A stretch of DNA of 64,000 nucleotides from Candidatus Alistipes avicola (lineage in GTDB: Bacteria > Bacteroidota > Bacteroidia > Bacteroidales > Rikenellaceae), in NCBI GenBank assembly GCA_019118565.1, contig DWYR01000009.1, positions 186,001-250,000 of the forward strand. Reading direction: 5' to 3'. Shown one piece after another: positions 53,597 through 63,807 of this stretch. The notes under the pieces are model-generated. The model did no database searches and was not told where the DNA came from. It worked only from the letters and a program-made list of their open reading frames with translations. Within the stretch, counting starts at the first letter, position 1; every line of letters starts with the position of its first letter. The translations under genes were made by a program, and so were the position numbers.

Positions 53597-54355
53597 TTAC
53601 TCCTCACACTCGAAGATCTCGGCAGGGTAGCACACATCGCTTAGGAAGAGCCCTTGTGCCGGGGCGCTACTGCTCGAACGGGAGAGGTCGAGACTGCGGA
53701 CAATCTCCTCGAACTGCTCGACCGTATAGCGTCCCCGTCCCACATCAACCAACGTTCCGACAATCGCCCGCACCATGTTACGCAGGAAACGGTCGGCCCG
53801 GATCGTAAAGCGCAGATGCCCATCCGACTCCACCGTCCAAGAGGCGTGCATCACATGGCAGATATTGGTCCGGTTATTCGAGTTCAGTTTTGCGAACGAG
53901 GTAAAGTCACGCCACTCCAGCAGGAAGGCGGCCGCTCGGTTCATCTTCTCCACATCGAGCGGCACGTAATACTGCCACGAGAAGGCCCGCGTAAAGGGGT
54001 TCTTCCGCGGCTCGATGAAGTAGCGGTACTCCCGCTCCCGGGCATCGAACCGGGCGTGCGCATCGCTCCGCACGGGTAGGATCCGCCTTGCGGCAACATC
54101 GTCCGGCAAGAGGAAATTGAGTTTATAGACGGTATGCCCGAGGTCGGCAATAGGTAAGCTGACATCGAAATGCGCCACATAGTACGATGCGTTCACCCCG
54201 GTATCGGTACGCCCGGCACCGACCACCTCGATCTTCTCCCGCAGCAGGGTAGAGAGGGCCTGTTCGAGAGTCTGTTGTACCGACGGCATATCGGTCTGAC
54301 GCTGCCAGCCGAAGTAAGCAGCCCCGTTGTATTGCAATTCGATGAAATAGCGCAT
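53597..54355 (-). CDS. truA: tRNA pseudouridine(38-40) synthase
   Basis: Converts uridines 38-40 in the anticodon stem-loop. N-terminus MRYFIELQYNGAAYFGWQRQ, catalytic Asp in VVGAGRTDTGVNASYYVAHF, and DRFLRNMVRAIVGTLVDVGR near residue 200. 252 aa is normal. The ORF track starts 73 codons too early, in non-coding sequence; ATG 54355 is clear. Confidence 0.96.
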   Translation of the reverse strand: MRYFIELQYNGAAYFGWQRQTDMPSVQQTLEQALSTLLREKIEVVGAGRTDTGVNASYYVAHFDVSLPIADLGHTVYKLNFLLPDDVAARRILPVRSDAHARFDAREREYRYFIEPRKNPFTRAFSWQYYVPLDVEKMNRAAAFLLEWRDFTSFAKLNSNNRTNICHVMHASWTVESDGHLRFTIRADRFLRNMVRAIVGTLVDVGRGRYTVEQFEEIVRSLDLSRSSSSAPAQGLFLSDVCYPAEIFECEE

Positions 54356-54530
54356 ATCCGTTCCTGTCTTGGGTCGTTTCGACAAAGGTACAAAAAAAGT
54401 CCGGGACAGAAGTCTGCCGCAACAGCTTCCCAAAGTATGGAAAGAAATTTGTCCGGAAAAAGACACGACAGACAGTTGTATTTTATTTAATTTTATAAAG
54501 GAATTTATCTTTAAACTAACACCTGACTCA

Positions 54531-55178
54531 ATGAAACGAAAACCTCTAATTATCTGGATTACATTACTCCTCATTGTAGTACTGTCTCTTGTCGGAATCC
54601 GATGCTATTGGGCTTACCGGTATAAAAGCACCGCAGAACTTATCACGTCCGACAATTATGCACTCCGTGGACAACAGTTCATGCCGATGTGGTATGAGGA
54701 CGAAACGGGATATTTCCCGCACTCCCTGGATGAAGCGATCGCACTGTACAAGCAGGTTGTCTGGCCCGACGATCCAAGCGTCACGGAGAAGACACTGCGG
54801 ATGCAACAGCTCCTGACCGATCGTTTCTCGAAAGATGGAGAGGAGATCCAATACATTCCCCTGTATGACTATTATACCCGTCGCCCGGCCTCCTTTATCC
54901 TGTTAAGCGCGGGAATCGACGGGAAACTGGACAACCATATTTCAGCAAGCGACACGATATACCTGCAAACCTGGTGGACACAACTCGACGTATACAATTA
55001 CGAAGGAGCAGTCTTGATGCATGACTACTGCCAGCAATTATTCGACCTCGGGAAGATCTCGGAAGACAAGAGCAACTCGATTGTAGACAAGAATCGTATT
55101 GTCGAGTTCTATCCGCCATCTCCCCAACTGGCCCCTCCTTTCTGCCTTAAAGACTATCTCTGGGGCAAAAAAGACTAG
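54531..55178 (+). CDS. Membrane-anchored protein of unknown function, pseudopilin-like tail
   Basis: 215 aa from ATG 54531: charged start MKRKP, then one long hydrophobic segment (LIIWITLLLIVVLSLVGIRC), and a soluble remainder. Near residue 145 it reads PASFILLSAGIDGKLDN, which resembles the SAGPDG stretch of type II secretion GspG-like pseudopilins, but no prepilin cleavage site is evident and no secretion genes are nearby. The ORF track begins within the truA start region; the ATG used here follows a TATCTTTA promoter-like element (54506-54513). Function unknown. Confidence 0.7.
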   Translation: MKRKPLIIWITLLLIVVLSLVGIRCYWAYRYKSTAELITSDNYALRGQQFMPMWYEDETGYFPHSLDEAIALYKQVVWPDDPSVTEKTLRMQQLLTDRFSKDGEEIQYIPLYDYYTRRPASFILLSAGIDGKLDNHISASDTIYLQTWWTQLDVYNYEGAVLMHDYCQQLFDLGKISEDKSNSIVDKNRIVEFYPPSPQLAPPFCLKDYLWGKKD

Positions 55179-55248
55179 ATCATTCAGTTGGGGCCTTTCT
55201 ATCCTTATTATTAAAAACAGCCATAAAAAAGGGAATTTACCTCCAAAT

Positions 55249-55285
55249 AAAAAGTCCGGGACTGAGTTATCAGTCCCGGACTCGT
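55249..55285. terminator. Bidirectional intrinsic terminator
   Basis: AGTCCGGGACTGA-GTTAT-CAGTCCCGGACT between convergent genes; A-run left, T-rich right. Confidence 0.88.
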
Positions 55286-55304
55286 TTATTATCGCTGCCC
55301 GAAA

Positions 55305-56732
55305 TTACTTACGGGGTTTGATGTTCAGTTTCACCGGACGGATCATGTTCTCCGGCTTCAGGATCGTGTCGAGCTCCTCCTTGGTCAGCACACCGTGCTC
55401 GAGTACCAACTCATATACGCCACGACCGGTCTCGAGAGCCTCCTTGGCGATCTTGGTCGAGTTCTTGTAACCAATGATCGGGTTCAGGGCAGTTACCACA
55501 CCGATGCTGTTCTTCACGTAGTCGGCGCAACGCTCGCGGTTGGCCGTAATGCCGTCCACGCAGAGAGTGCGGAGCGTATCGAAGCCGTTCATCAGCAACT
55601 CGGCAGACTCAAAGCAGCACTGTGCCATAACAGGCTCCATGGCGTTCAACTCCATCTGGGCAGCCTCACCGCTCATGGTTACGCACAACTCGTTACCGAT
55701 TACCTTGTAGGCGATCTGGTTCATCACCTCGGGGATTACGGGGTTCACCTTGCCCGGCATGATCGAAGATCCCGGCTGACGTGCGGGGAGGTTGAACTCG
55801 CCCAGACCGCAACGGGGACCCGAAGCCAACAGACGGAGGTCGTTGCAGATCTTGTTCATCTTCACAGCCACACGCTTCATGGCAGCAGCGTAACCTACCA
55901 GGCAGGAGGTATCCGACGTAGCACCTACCATGTCATCCGTCATGCGGATGTTCCAGCCGGTGATGCGGCCGATAGCAGCCGTACACTTCTCAGCGTAACC
56001 CGGCTCGGCGCAGATACCGGTACCGATTGCCGTTGCACCCATGTTGATGGTCAGGAAGTCCTCGGCAGCATGGTTCAGGTGAGCGATCTCGTCGCGCAGG
56101 ATGCTGGCAAAACCGTGGAACGTCTGACCGAGCGTCATCGGCACGGCGTCCTCAAGCTGCGTACGACCCATCTTCAGCACATCGGCGAACTCCTCGCCCT
56201 TGCGCTCGAACGAAGCGATCAGCTCCTTCAGGTGCTCGACCAGTTTCAGGTGCGTTGCATACATACCCAGGTGAATAGCGGTCGGGTAGGCATCGTTGGT
56301 CGACTGTGCGCAGTTTACATGGTCGTTCGGAGAGCAGAACTGGTACTCGCCGTGCTCATGGCCCATGATCTCCAACGCACGGTTGGCGATCACCTCGTTT
56401 GCATTCATGTTCGTAGTCGTACCGGCACCGCCCTGGATCATATCCACCGGGAAGGCATCGTGGTGCTGACCCTCCATGATCTCGCGGCAAGCCTGCGAGA
56501 TGGCCTTGAACATGTCATCCGGGATGAGCCCCAGCTCATGGTTGGCTTCAACGGCACCCAATTTGGTGATTGCAAGTCCCTTGATGAAAAGAGGATACTC
56601 GTTCAGGTGGAATTTGCTGATCGCAAAGTTGTTGATACCACGCAGGGTCTGAACACCGTAGAGAACGTCGGCAGGCAGTTCTACGCTGCCGATCAGGTCG
56701 CTCTCAGTACGCATTTTCTGATTGTTTGCCAT
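55305..56732 (-). CDS. aspA: Aspartate ammonia-lyase
   Basis: Splits aspartate to fumarate and ammonia, feeding fumarate respiration in anaerobes. Fumarase/aspartase signature GSSIMPGKVNPVIPEVMNQ near residue 318, plus GGAGTTTNMNANEVIANRAL, CAQSTNDAYPTAIHL and KMGRTQLEDAVPMTLGQ. 475 aa is normal. Single-gene unit. Confidence 0.96.
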   Translation of the reverse strand: MANNQKMRTESDLIGSVELPADVLYGVQTLRGINNFAISKFHLNEYPLFIKGLAITKLGAVEANHELGLIPDDMFKAISQACREIMEGQHHDAFPVDMIQGGAGTTTNMNANEVIANRALEIMGHEHGEYQFCSPNDHVNCAQSTNDAYPTAIHLGMYATHLKLVEHLKELIASFERKGEEFADVLKMGRTQLEDAVPMTLGQTFHGFASILRDEIAHLNHAAEDFLTINMGATAIGTGICAEPGYAEKCTAAIGRITGWNIRMTDDMVGATSDTSCLVGYAAAMKRVAVKMNKICNDLRLLASGPRCGLGEFNLPARQPGSSIMPGKVNPVIPEVMNQIAYKVIGNELCVTMSGEAAQMELNAMEPVMAQCCFESAELLMNGFDTLRTLCVDGITANRERCADYVKNSIGVVTALNPIIGYKNSTKIAKEALETGRGVYELVLEHGVLTKEELDTILKPENMIRPVKLNIKPRK

Positions 56733-56876
56733 AACTGAATTATAATTTATAATTGATTTTGACGTTAGTATTTCAGTTTCTCACTTTTAATTCGGCGAAA
56801 GTAATATTTTATTTTCAAATTATACCATCCCCCGCACATAAACTTGAAACAATTTTTTATTTCGGGCTTGAATGTA

Positions 56877-56884
56877 TATCTTTG
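56877..56884 (+). promoter_or_regulatory. Promoter -7 element of the dapB-lepB-yigZ run
   Basis: TATCTTTG (TAnnTTTG), 23 bases before the dapB ATG. Confidence 0.7.
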
Positions 56885-56907
56885 TATGATTATATAGTAT
56901 TTCAAAC

Positions 56908-57654
56908 ATGAAAACAGCCATTATCGGATACGGGAAAATGGGCCGCGAGATCGAGAAGATCCTTCTCGAACGGGGCCATCAGATAGGACTCATCATCGAC
57001 CAGGAAAATGCCTCGGATCTCGACAGCAAACACCTGCAGGGAATCGACGTGGCCTTGGAATTCACCACGCCGCAGACGGCCTATGACAACATCCGCCGCT
57101 GTATCGACGCGGGTGTAGCGGTCGTGAGCGGTACCACGGGCTGGACCGACCGGCTCGAGGAGTTGCGCCGCTACTGTCAGGAGAAGGGTGGCGCCATGTT
57201 TTACACCTCGAACTACTGCCTGGGCGTCAATCTGATGTTTCGCCTGAACCGGCAGCTGGCCGCCATGATCAACCGCGTCGACGGCTACGACGTACGGCTC
57301 GAAGAGGTGCACCATACACAAAAGAGAGATGCTCCGAGCGGAACGGCCATCACGCTGGCCGAGGGAATCCTCTCCGAACTGGCGTGCAAATCGGGGTGGG
57401 TGAACCGTATGGCCGAGCCGGGAAGCACATTCCAGCCGGCTCCGGGTGACGATCCTTCGCAAATCGTCATCACCTCGATCCGCGAGGGGATGGTTCCGGG
57501 GATCCACACGATCACCTACGAGTCCGAAGACGACCGCATCGAACTGAAACACACCATCAAGAATCGCCGCACACTGGCCCAGGGAGCGGTCGTTGCCGCC
57601 GAGTTCCTCTGCGGCAAACAGGGCGTATTTTCGATGGACGATCTGCTTAAATAA
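56908..57654 (+). CDS. dapB: 4-hydroxy-tetrahydrodipicolinate reductase
   Basis: NAD(P)H-dependent step of the lysine/diaminopimelate pathway. Rossmann start KTAIIGYGKMGREIEKILLE, VVSGTTGWTD, and the active-site motif EVHHTQKRDAPSGTAITLAE with the catalytic His-His and Lys; FSMDDLL at the C-terminus. 248 aa is normal. lepB starts 18 bases downstream. Confidence 0.96.
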   Translation: MKTAIIGYGKMGREIEKILLERGHQIGLIIDQENASDLDSKHLQGIDVALEFTTPQTAYDNIRRCIDAGVAVVSGTTGWTDRLEELRRYCQEKGGAMFYTSNYCLGVNLMFRLNRQLAAMINRVDGYDVRLEEVHHTQKRDAPSGTAITLAEGILSELACKSGWVNRMAEPGSTFQPAPGDDPSQIVITSIREGMVPGIHTITYESEDDRIELKHTIKNRRTLAQGAVVAAEFLCGKQGVFSMDDLLK

Positions 57655-57672
57655 AGATACACGGACCGAAAC

Positions 57673-59070
57673 ATGAATAAAATCAAAGCATTCTTCCGCA
57701 ACAAATGGGTCGGATTCACGCTGGCCAGCATTCTCTATCTGCTGTGGTTCGTCGTCTGGACGGGCAACCTCTGGTTCCTGCTGGGGCTGCCGATCATTTT
57801 CGATCTCTATATCTCGCGTCTCTTCTACCGCTACGTCTGGCACCATAACGCCGAGTTGTGTCGCAAGAGCAAGACCTACAAGGCCGTATACGAGTGGGTG
57901 AACGCCATCATCTTCGCCACGATCGTCGCCTCGCTCGTGCATCTGTTCTTCTTCCAGATGTATGTGATTCCCTCCTCTTCGATGGAGAACTCGCTGCTCA
58001 TCGGCGACTACCTCTACGTGAGCAAGGTGGCCTACGGACCGCAGATGCCCAACACGCCGGTCGCCTTCCCCTTCGTACACCATACGATGCCCTTCTCGAA
58101 GACGAAAAAGTCCTTCTCGGAGTGCATCCGCTGGCCATATCACCGGTTGAAGGGAATGGGATCGATCGAGCGCAACGACGTGGTGGTATTCAACTTCCCG
58201 GCCGGAGACACGGTCCTGCTCGAACGTCAGGAGGTATCCTACTACGACATGCTGCGCGACTACCAGCGCACCTTCGGCCGTGAAGAGGGGCGCAAGCGAC
58301 TACAGCAGGAGTACACGATCATTACCCGTCCCGTGGACAAGCGGGAAAACTATATCAAGCGTTGCGTGGGACTGCCGGGTGACACCCTGCAGATCATCGA
58401 CACGGACATCTATATCGACGGTGTGCATCAGGAGCTGATCGAGCAGCGGCAATTTCTCTACCGGACCGCGACTCCGATCTCGGACTATGCACTGGAGAAG
58501 CTGAATATCAGCGAATGCACCTATACCGACGAATACGGACGGGAACGGGCCGTACCGTCGCTCTACTTCATGACCGATGCCAGCAAGGCCGAACTGGACC
58601 GCCTGGACAAACAGGCCCGCGAGAGCGGCCACGGCGAAGTGATCGATGCCCGCAAACAGGTTGCCACAACCCCGACCGACGTATTCCCGCAGGATTACCG
58701 TTACGCATGGAATCAGGATAATTACGGACCGATCTGGATCCCGCAGAAGGGGGCTACGATCACGCTCACCACGGACAACCTGCCGCTCTATCGGCGAATC
58801 ATCGAGACCTACGAAGGGAACCGGTTGGAGGTGTCGGATGATGGTCAGATTCTCATCAACGGCGTGGCGACCGACAGCTATACCTTCCGTATGAACTACT
58901 ACTGGATGATGGGCGACAACCGCCACAACTCGGCCGACTCCCGTTTCTGGGGATTCGTGCCCGAAGACCACGTGGTGGGCAAAGCCTCGTTCATCTGGCT
59001 GTCGCTGGATCGCAACAAGAGTTTCCCGGGCAACATCCGCTGGAGCCGTATGTTCACCAAGGTAAAGTAA
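57673..59070 (+). CDS. lepB: Signal peptidase I (long Bacteroidetes form)
   Basis: S26 membrane peptidase that removes signal peptides. Two N-terminal hydrophobic stretches (LASILYLLWFVVW and LWFLLGLPIIFDLYI) and a helix near residue 80 come before the catalytic serine in VIPSSSMENSLLIGDYLYV. The lysine of the dyad lies in NYIKRCVGLPGDTLQI near residue 230, and MMGDNRHNSADSRFWGFVP closes the fold. 465 aa is much longer than the E. coli enzyme (about 324) because of insertions between the Ser and Lys boxes and after the latter, as usual in this phylum. Confidence 0.94.
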   Translation: MNKIKAFFRNKWVGFTLASILYLLWFVVWTGNLWFLLGLPIIFDLYISRLFYRYVWHHNAELCRKSKTYKAVYEWVNAIIFATIVASLVHLFFFQMYVIPSSSMENSLLIGDYLYVSKVAYGPQMPNTPVAFPFVHHTMPFSKTKKSFSECIRWPYHRLKGMGSIERNDVVVFNFPAGDTVLLERQEVSYYDMLRDYQRTFGREEGRKRLQQEYTIITRPVDKRENYIKRCVGLPGDTLQIIDTDIYIDGVHQELIEQRQFLYRTATPISDYALEKLNISECTYTDEYGRERAVPSLYFMTDASKAELDRLDKQARESGHGEVIDARKQVATTPTDVFPQDYRYAWNQDNYGPIWIPQKGATITLTTDNLPLYRRIIETYEGNRLEVSDDGQILINGVATDSYTFRMNYYWMMGDNRHNSADSRFWGFVPEDHVVGKASFIWLSLDRNKSFPGNIRWSRMFTKVK

Positions 59071-59076
59071 CCGGAG

Positions 59077-59679
59077 ATGGCTGCGGACAGTTACCGTACG
59101 ATCGCCGGGGCTGCGGAAGCCATCTATAAGGAGAAAAGCAGCAAATTCCTCGCCTATGCCTACCCGGTACAGAGCGAGGAGCAGATCCGTACGCTCGTCG
59201 AGGCACTGCACAAGAGATACTACGACGCAACACACCACTGCTACGCCTGGCGGCTGGGGCCGAAAGGGGAGGCATTCCGCGCCAACGACGACGGAGAACC
59301 TTCGGGAACGGCCGGCAAACCGATCCTCGGACAGCTGCTTTCACACGAGCTGACCGACTGCCTGATTGTCGTGGTACGTTACTTCGGAGGGACGAAGCTG
59401 GGCGTATCGGGACTGATCGCCGCCTATCGTGAATCGGCTGCCGAGGCGATTGCGGCAGCCCAAATCATCGAACGGACGGTCGACCGCATCATCCGCTTCG
59501 AGTTCTCCTACCTGTCGATGAACGACGTGATGCGCATCATCAAGGAGGAGCAGCCCGAAATCCGCGAGCAGGCCTTCGACAACCTCTGCCGCATGAGCGT
59601 TGCCATCCGGGAGAGCCGGGCCGAAGGGCTGATCGGCAAACTGGCCAAGGTCGAGGGGCTGACCTTCGACAAGCAGTAG
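59077..59679 (+). CDS. yigZ: YigZ/IMPACT family protein
   Basis: Full-length 200-aa UPF0029 protein: [29 protein letters not shown] and [22 protein letters not shown] are the conserved blocks, followed by a C-terminal DUF1949-like domain (about 140-200). The biochemical role in bacteria is not settled; relatives bind RNA or translation factors. Lies 6 bases after lepB, last of the dapB-lepB-yigZ run. Confidence 0.93.
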   Translation: MAADSYRTIAGAAEAIYKEKSSKFLAYAYPVQSEEQIRTLVEALHKRYYDATHHCYAWRLGPKGEAFRANDDGEPSGTAGKPILGQLLSHELTDCLIVVVRYFGGTKLGVSGLIAAYRESAAEAIAAAQIIERTVDRIIRFEFSYLSMNDVMRIIKEEQPEIREQAFDNLCRMSVAIRESRAEGLIGKLAKVEGLTFDKQ

Positions 59680-59772
59680 GGGATTGCCCCGGCCAACACG
59701 CGCAGCCCGTCGGGAAGAGGAATCAAGGACATTGAATACAGAGGTGCGACAACATATCGCACACAACAGAAG

Positions 59773-62568
59773 ATGGAAGAGCAACATTCAATCCATATAA
59801 AAGGAGCACGGGTACACAACCTCAAAAATATCGAGATCGATATTCCGCACAACAAACTGGTGATCGTCACGGGTTTGTCCGGATCGGGAAAGTCGACGCT
59901 CGCCTTCGATACGATTTTCGCCGAGGGTCAGCGCCGCTACGTGGAGAGCCTTTCGGCCTATGCCCGACAGTTCTTGGGGAAGATCAACAAACCGGACGTG
60001 GACCTGATCAGCGGCATTGCCCCGGCGATCGCCATCGAGCAGAAGGTCAATACACGAAACCCACGCTCGACGGTGGGGACCTCGACCGAACTGTACGACT
60101 ATCTGAAACTGCTCTTTGCCCGGATCGGCCATACCTTTTCGCCCGTTTCGGGACGCGAAGTGAAGTGCTACACCGAAGACGACGTAGCCCAATACCTGCT
60201 CGGGCTGCCTGACGGGACGCGTGTGGCAATCGCCGCACCGCTGGTACTGCAATCCGGGCAGGGGATCATCGAACGGCTGACGCTCCTGCTGGGCGAAGGT
60301 GTGCTGCGCGTCCACGTCCATGGCGAAACGCTGCCGATCGAGGATTTTCTACCCCAAATCGACGAGAAGACCACCCCCGAGGAGATCTCCGTCGTACTGG
60401 ATCGAATCAAGGTATCCCGGGATGGGGACCTTCCGACCCGTCTGCGCGATTCGGCCGCACGGGCCTTCTCCTACGGCAACGGCATCTGCCGGATCATCAC
60501 CGGAGAACAGACCGCCGAATTTTCGTCACGTTTCGAAGCCGACGGCATCGAATTCGAACCGCCGACCGAACATCTTTTCAGTTTCAATAACCCGCTGGGT
60601 GCCTGTCCCACCTGCGAAGGATATGGCAAGATCGTCGGTATCGACGAGGATCTGGTCATCCCCGACAAACGCAAAACCATCTACGAAGGGGCAATCGCCT
60701 GCTGGCGCGGCGAAACGATGCAGACCTGGAAAGACGAACTGGTAAATAACGCCTACCGGTTCGACTTTCCGATCCATACGCCCTATTTCAAGCTGACCCC
60801 CGAACAGAAACTGCTGTTGTGGCGCGGCAACGAATATTTCCACGGATTGAACGACTTTTTCGCCTACCTCGACAGCGAGCGTTACAAGATCCAGTTCCGG
60901 GTCATGAAGGCGCGTTATACGGGTAAGACGACCTGTCCCGACTGCGGTGGTTCGCGACTGCGCAAGGAGGCTCTCTACGTGCGGGTAGGAGGAAAGACCA
61001 TCACCGATCTGGTGGCCATGGATGTCGATTCGCTGATCCGCTTCTTCGACGGACTCGAACTGGATGCCCACGACACCGCTACCGCTACACGTATCCTGAC
61101 CGAGATCCGCACCCGCCTGCAATACCTCTCGGACGTAGGACTGGGGTATCTGACGCTTGACCGGCTCAGTTCGACCCTTTCGGGTGGTGAGAGCCAGCGC
61201 ATCAATCTCTCCACGTCACTGGGCAGCAACCTGGTCGGATCGCTCTACATTCTCGACGAGCCCTCGATCGGACTCCACCCGCGTGATACGCACCGCCTGA
61301 TCGGCGTGCTCGAGCAGCTGCGCAATATCGGCAACACGGTGATCGTGGTCGAACACGAGGAGGAGGTTATCCGGGCAGCCGACTGGATCGTGGACATCGG
61401 GCCGGGAGCGGGGTATAACGGCGGCGAGGTCGTCTTCAGCGGCACACTGCCCGAACTGTTCACGTGCGGCCAGAGCCTTACGGCCGACTATCTGACCGGA
61501 CGGCGCCGGATCGCCATGCCCACCTCGCGACGCAGCCCGTCGAGTTGGATCACCATCAAGGGAGCCCGTCAGAACAACCTGAAAAACATCGACGTACGCA
61601 TTCCGCTCGGCGTAATGACTTGCATCACGGGAGTCAGCGGAAGCGGCAAATCGTCGCTCACCAAAGAGATCCTATACCCGGCACTCAGACGCCTGCTCTT
61701 CGATACGGGCCTGAAACCGGGCGACTTCGACGCCATCGAAGGGGATGTCGGACTGCTGAAATCGGTCGAGATGATCGACCAGAACCCGATCGGGAAGTCC
61801 TCCCGCTCGAATCCGGTAACCTACATCAAGGCCTACGACGAGATCCGCAAGCTCTACTCGGATCAGCCCTATGCCAAAAACAACGGTCTCACCCCGTCGC
61901 ACTTCTCATTCAACATCGCCGGCGGGCGGTGCGAAGAGTGTCTGGGCGAGGGTGTAATCAAAGTCAGCATGCAGTTCATGGCCGACGTAGAGTTGGTTTG
62001 CGATGCCTGCGGCGGCAAACGCTTCAAGGACGAAGTGCTGGAAGTGCGTTATCGGGAGAAATCCATCTACGATATTCTGGAGATGACCGTGGACGATGCG
62101 ATCGCCTTCTTTGGTGAAGACAAGAAGAACGCGACCTGCAAACGCATTATCGAACGCCTGCGCCCCCTGCAGGAGGTCGGTTTGGGCTACGTCAAACTCG
62201 GACAGTCCTCCTCGACCCTTTCAGGCGGCGAGAGCCAACGCGTCAAACTGGCCTCGTTCCTGACCCGGGAGAGTTCCGAAGGGAACATGATGTTCATCTT
62301 CGACGAGCCGACTACGGGACTTCACTTCCACGATATCAACAAACTGCTCGACGCATTCAATGCCCTGATCGCCAGAGGACATACGGTCGTAATCGTGGAA
62401 CACAACATGGAGGTCATCAAATGTGCCGACTGGGTCGTGGACCTCGGACCCGAGGCGGGCGACCGGGGTGGAGAAGTTGTCTTCGAGGGGACTCCGGACG
62501 ATCTGGTCAAATGCCCCGGAAGTTATACGGGACGCTACCTTGCACAGAGAGAAAATCATGCAGAATAA
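59773..62568 (+). CDS. uvrA: Excinuclease ABC subunit A
   Basis: Damage-recognition ATPase of nucleotide excision repair. Two ABC modules: [14 protein letters not shown] with [12 protein letters not shown], and [15 protein letters not shown] with [13 protein letters not shown]; Walker B motifs [13 protein letters not shown] and [14 protein letters not shown]. Zinc-binding cysteines are in [16 protein letters not shown] and CDACGGKRF. 931 aa is normal. Its last 11 bases overlap the start of the M16 peptidase gene. Confidence 0.97.
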   Translation: MEEQHSIHIKGARVHNLKNIEIDIPHNKLVIVTGLSGSGKSTLAFDTIFAEGQRRYVESLSAYARQFLGKINKPDVDLISGIAPAIAIEQKVNTRNPRSTVGTSTELYDYLKLLFARIGHTFSPVSGREVKCYTEDDVAQYLLGLPDGTRVAIAAPLVLQSGQGIIERLTLLLGEGVLRVHVHGETLPIEDFLPQIDEKTTPEEISVVLDRIKVSRDGDLPTRLRDSAARAFSYGNGICRIITGEQTAEFSSRFEADGIEFEPPTEHLFSFNNPLGACPTCEGYGKIVGIDEDLVIPDKRKTIYEGAIACWRGETMQTWKDELVNNAYRFDFPIHTPYFKLTPEQKLLLWRGNEYFHGLNDFFAYLDSERYKIQFRVMKARYTGKTTCPDCGGSRLRKEALYVRVGGKTITDLVAMDVDSLIRFFDGLELDAHDTATATRILTEIRTRLQYLSDVGLGYLTLDRLSSTLSGGESQRINLSTSLGSNLVGSLYILDEPSIGLHPRDTHRLIGVLEQLRNIGNTVIVVEHEEEVIRAADWIVDIGPGAGYNGGEVVFSGTLPELFTCGQSLTADYLTGRRRIAMPTSRRSPSSWITIKGARQNNLKNIDVRIPLGVMTCITGVSGSGKSSLTKEILYPALRRLLFDTGLKPGDFDAIEGDVGLLKSVEMIDQNPIGKSSRSNPVTYIKAYDEIRKLYSDQPYAKNNGLTPSHFSFNIAGGRCEECLGEGVIKVSMQFMADVELVCDACGGKRFKDEVLEVRYREKSIYDILEMTVDDAIAFFGEDKKNATCKRIIERLRPLQEVGLGYVKLGQSSSTLSGGESQRVKLASFLTRESSEGNMMFIFDEPTTGLHFHDINKLLDAFNALIARGHTVVIVEHNMEVIKCADWVVDLGPEAGDRGGEVVFEGTPDDLVKCPGSYTGRYLAQRENHAE

Positions 62569-63784
62569 AACAGAATTCACCACCTATACACTGTCCAATG
62601 GGATTCGGGGCATCCACCGCCAGGTCAAAGGAAGCGTCACGCACTGCGCCCTGGTAGTCAACGCCGGCTGCCGGGACGAGCTGAAAAACGAGTTCGGCCT
62701 GGCCCATTTCACCGAACACGCCCTCTTCAAAGGGACCGAACACCGCAAGGCCTATCAGGTGAACTGCCGGCTGGAGAATCTGGGCGGCGAGCTGAACGCC
62801 TTCACCACCAAGGAGGATACGACCATCCACGCCACGACCCTGCGCGGCGACTTTGCCAAGTCCGTCGAGCTGATCGCCGACGTTGCGTTCCACTCGACCT
62901 TCCCGGACCGGGAACTCGACAAGGAGCGGGAGGTGATCTTTGACGAGATCAACACCTACAAGGATTCGCCCGCCGAGCAGATCTACGACACCTTCGAGGA
63001 TATGCTCTTCGAGGGGTCGGAACTGGGGCACAACATTCTGGGACGCAAATCGACCCTTGCACGGTTCAACCACCAGTCGATACGCGATTTTGTCGGCCGC
63101 ACCTACACGACCGACCAGATGGTCTTCTCGTCGATCGGCAACCTGTCGGCCAAAAGCGTCGAGGCAATTGCGACCCGCTACCTGGCCGATGCACCCGCCT
63201 CGACCCGCAGTTTTTCGCGACAGGCTCCCGCCCAAACGGCTCCGTTCGACCGCAGTCTCTCGAAACACACCTATCAGGCTCACTGTATTCTCGGAGCGCG
63301 GGCAATGGGAATCAACGACGCGCAGCGTCTGCCGCTCGCCCTGTTGGTCAACATACTGGGCGGCCCGTCGGCCAACTCGCTGCTGAATATTCTCGTACGC
63401 GAAAAGAACGGTCTCTCCTACAACGTGGAGGCAAACTATACCCCCTACAGCGACAGCGGCATCGTGGCCATCTATTTCAGTTGCGACCACGACAATACGG
63501 GGCAGTGCATCGAACTGATCGAAGAACAGCTCCGCAAATTGCGGACAGAGCCCATCACGGCCCGCCGCCTCTCGATGGCAAAAAAGCAGTTCACGGCCCA
63601 ACTCGCCATCTCGATGGAGAGCAACGAGGGGTATATGCTGGGAGTGGGGAAGAGTTTTCTGGCCCACGAAAAGATCGATACCATGGAAGAGGTCTACCGC
63701 AAGATCGAAGCGCTCACGGCTCGGGAGCTGACCGATGTCGCCGCTGAAGTTTTCGCCTCAACCTCCCGACTGATTTACCGATAA
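62558..63784 (+). CDS. M16 family zinc metallopeptidase (insulinase/processing-peptidase-like)
   Basis: Single-unit M16 peptidase of 408 aa. The inverted zinc motif HFTEHALFKGT (HxxEH) sits near residue 50 with the third ligand in REVIFDEINTYKDSP. The C-terminal half has the paired-domain features GGPSANSLLNILVREKNGLSY and SVEANYTPYSDSG-like sequence. Both catalytic ligands are present, so it should be active. The ORF track begins in uvrA; the ATG at 62558 is used. Coupled to uvrA by overlap. No signal peptide, so cytosolic. Confidence 0.93.
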   Translation: MQNKTEFTTYTLSNGIRGIHRQVKGSVTHCALVVNAGCRDELKNEFGLAHFTEHALFKGTEHRKAYQVNCRLENLGGELNAFTTKEDTTIHATTLRGDFAKSVELIADVAFHSTFPDRELDKEREVIFDEINTYKDSPAEQIYDTFEDMLFEGSELGHNILGRKSTLARFNHQSIRDFVGRTYTTDQMVFSSIGNLSAKSVEAIATRYLADAPASTRSFSRQAPAQTAPFDRSLSKHTYQAHCILGARAMGINDAQRLPLALLVNILGGPSANSLLNILVREKNGLSYNVEANYTPYSDSGIVAIYFSCDHDNTGQCIELIEEQLRKLRTEPITARRLSMAKKQFTAQLAISMESNEGYMLGVGKSFLAHEKIDTMEEVYRKIEALTARELTDVAAEVFASTSRLIYR

Positions 63785-63807
63785 TACGCTGTTAAACAAT
63801 AAAATAG

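Noticed and set aside
55395-56738. 447-aa plus-strand ORF opposite aspA
   Set aside because: Exact antisense shadow of a fully conserved aspartase; translation is low-complexity with many His/Val/Gln and no motif. Long antisense frames are common here because the codon bias of the real genes avoids stop complements.
56902-58143. 413-aa minus-strand ORF opposite dapB and lepB
   Set aside because: Antisense to two clear enzymes in sense orientation, with no recognisable domain.
62507-63667. 386-aa minus-strand ORF opposite the M16 peptidase
   Set aside because: Antisense shadow; the plus frame carries the HxxEH zinc site.
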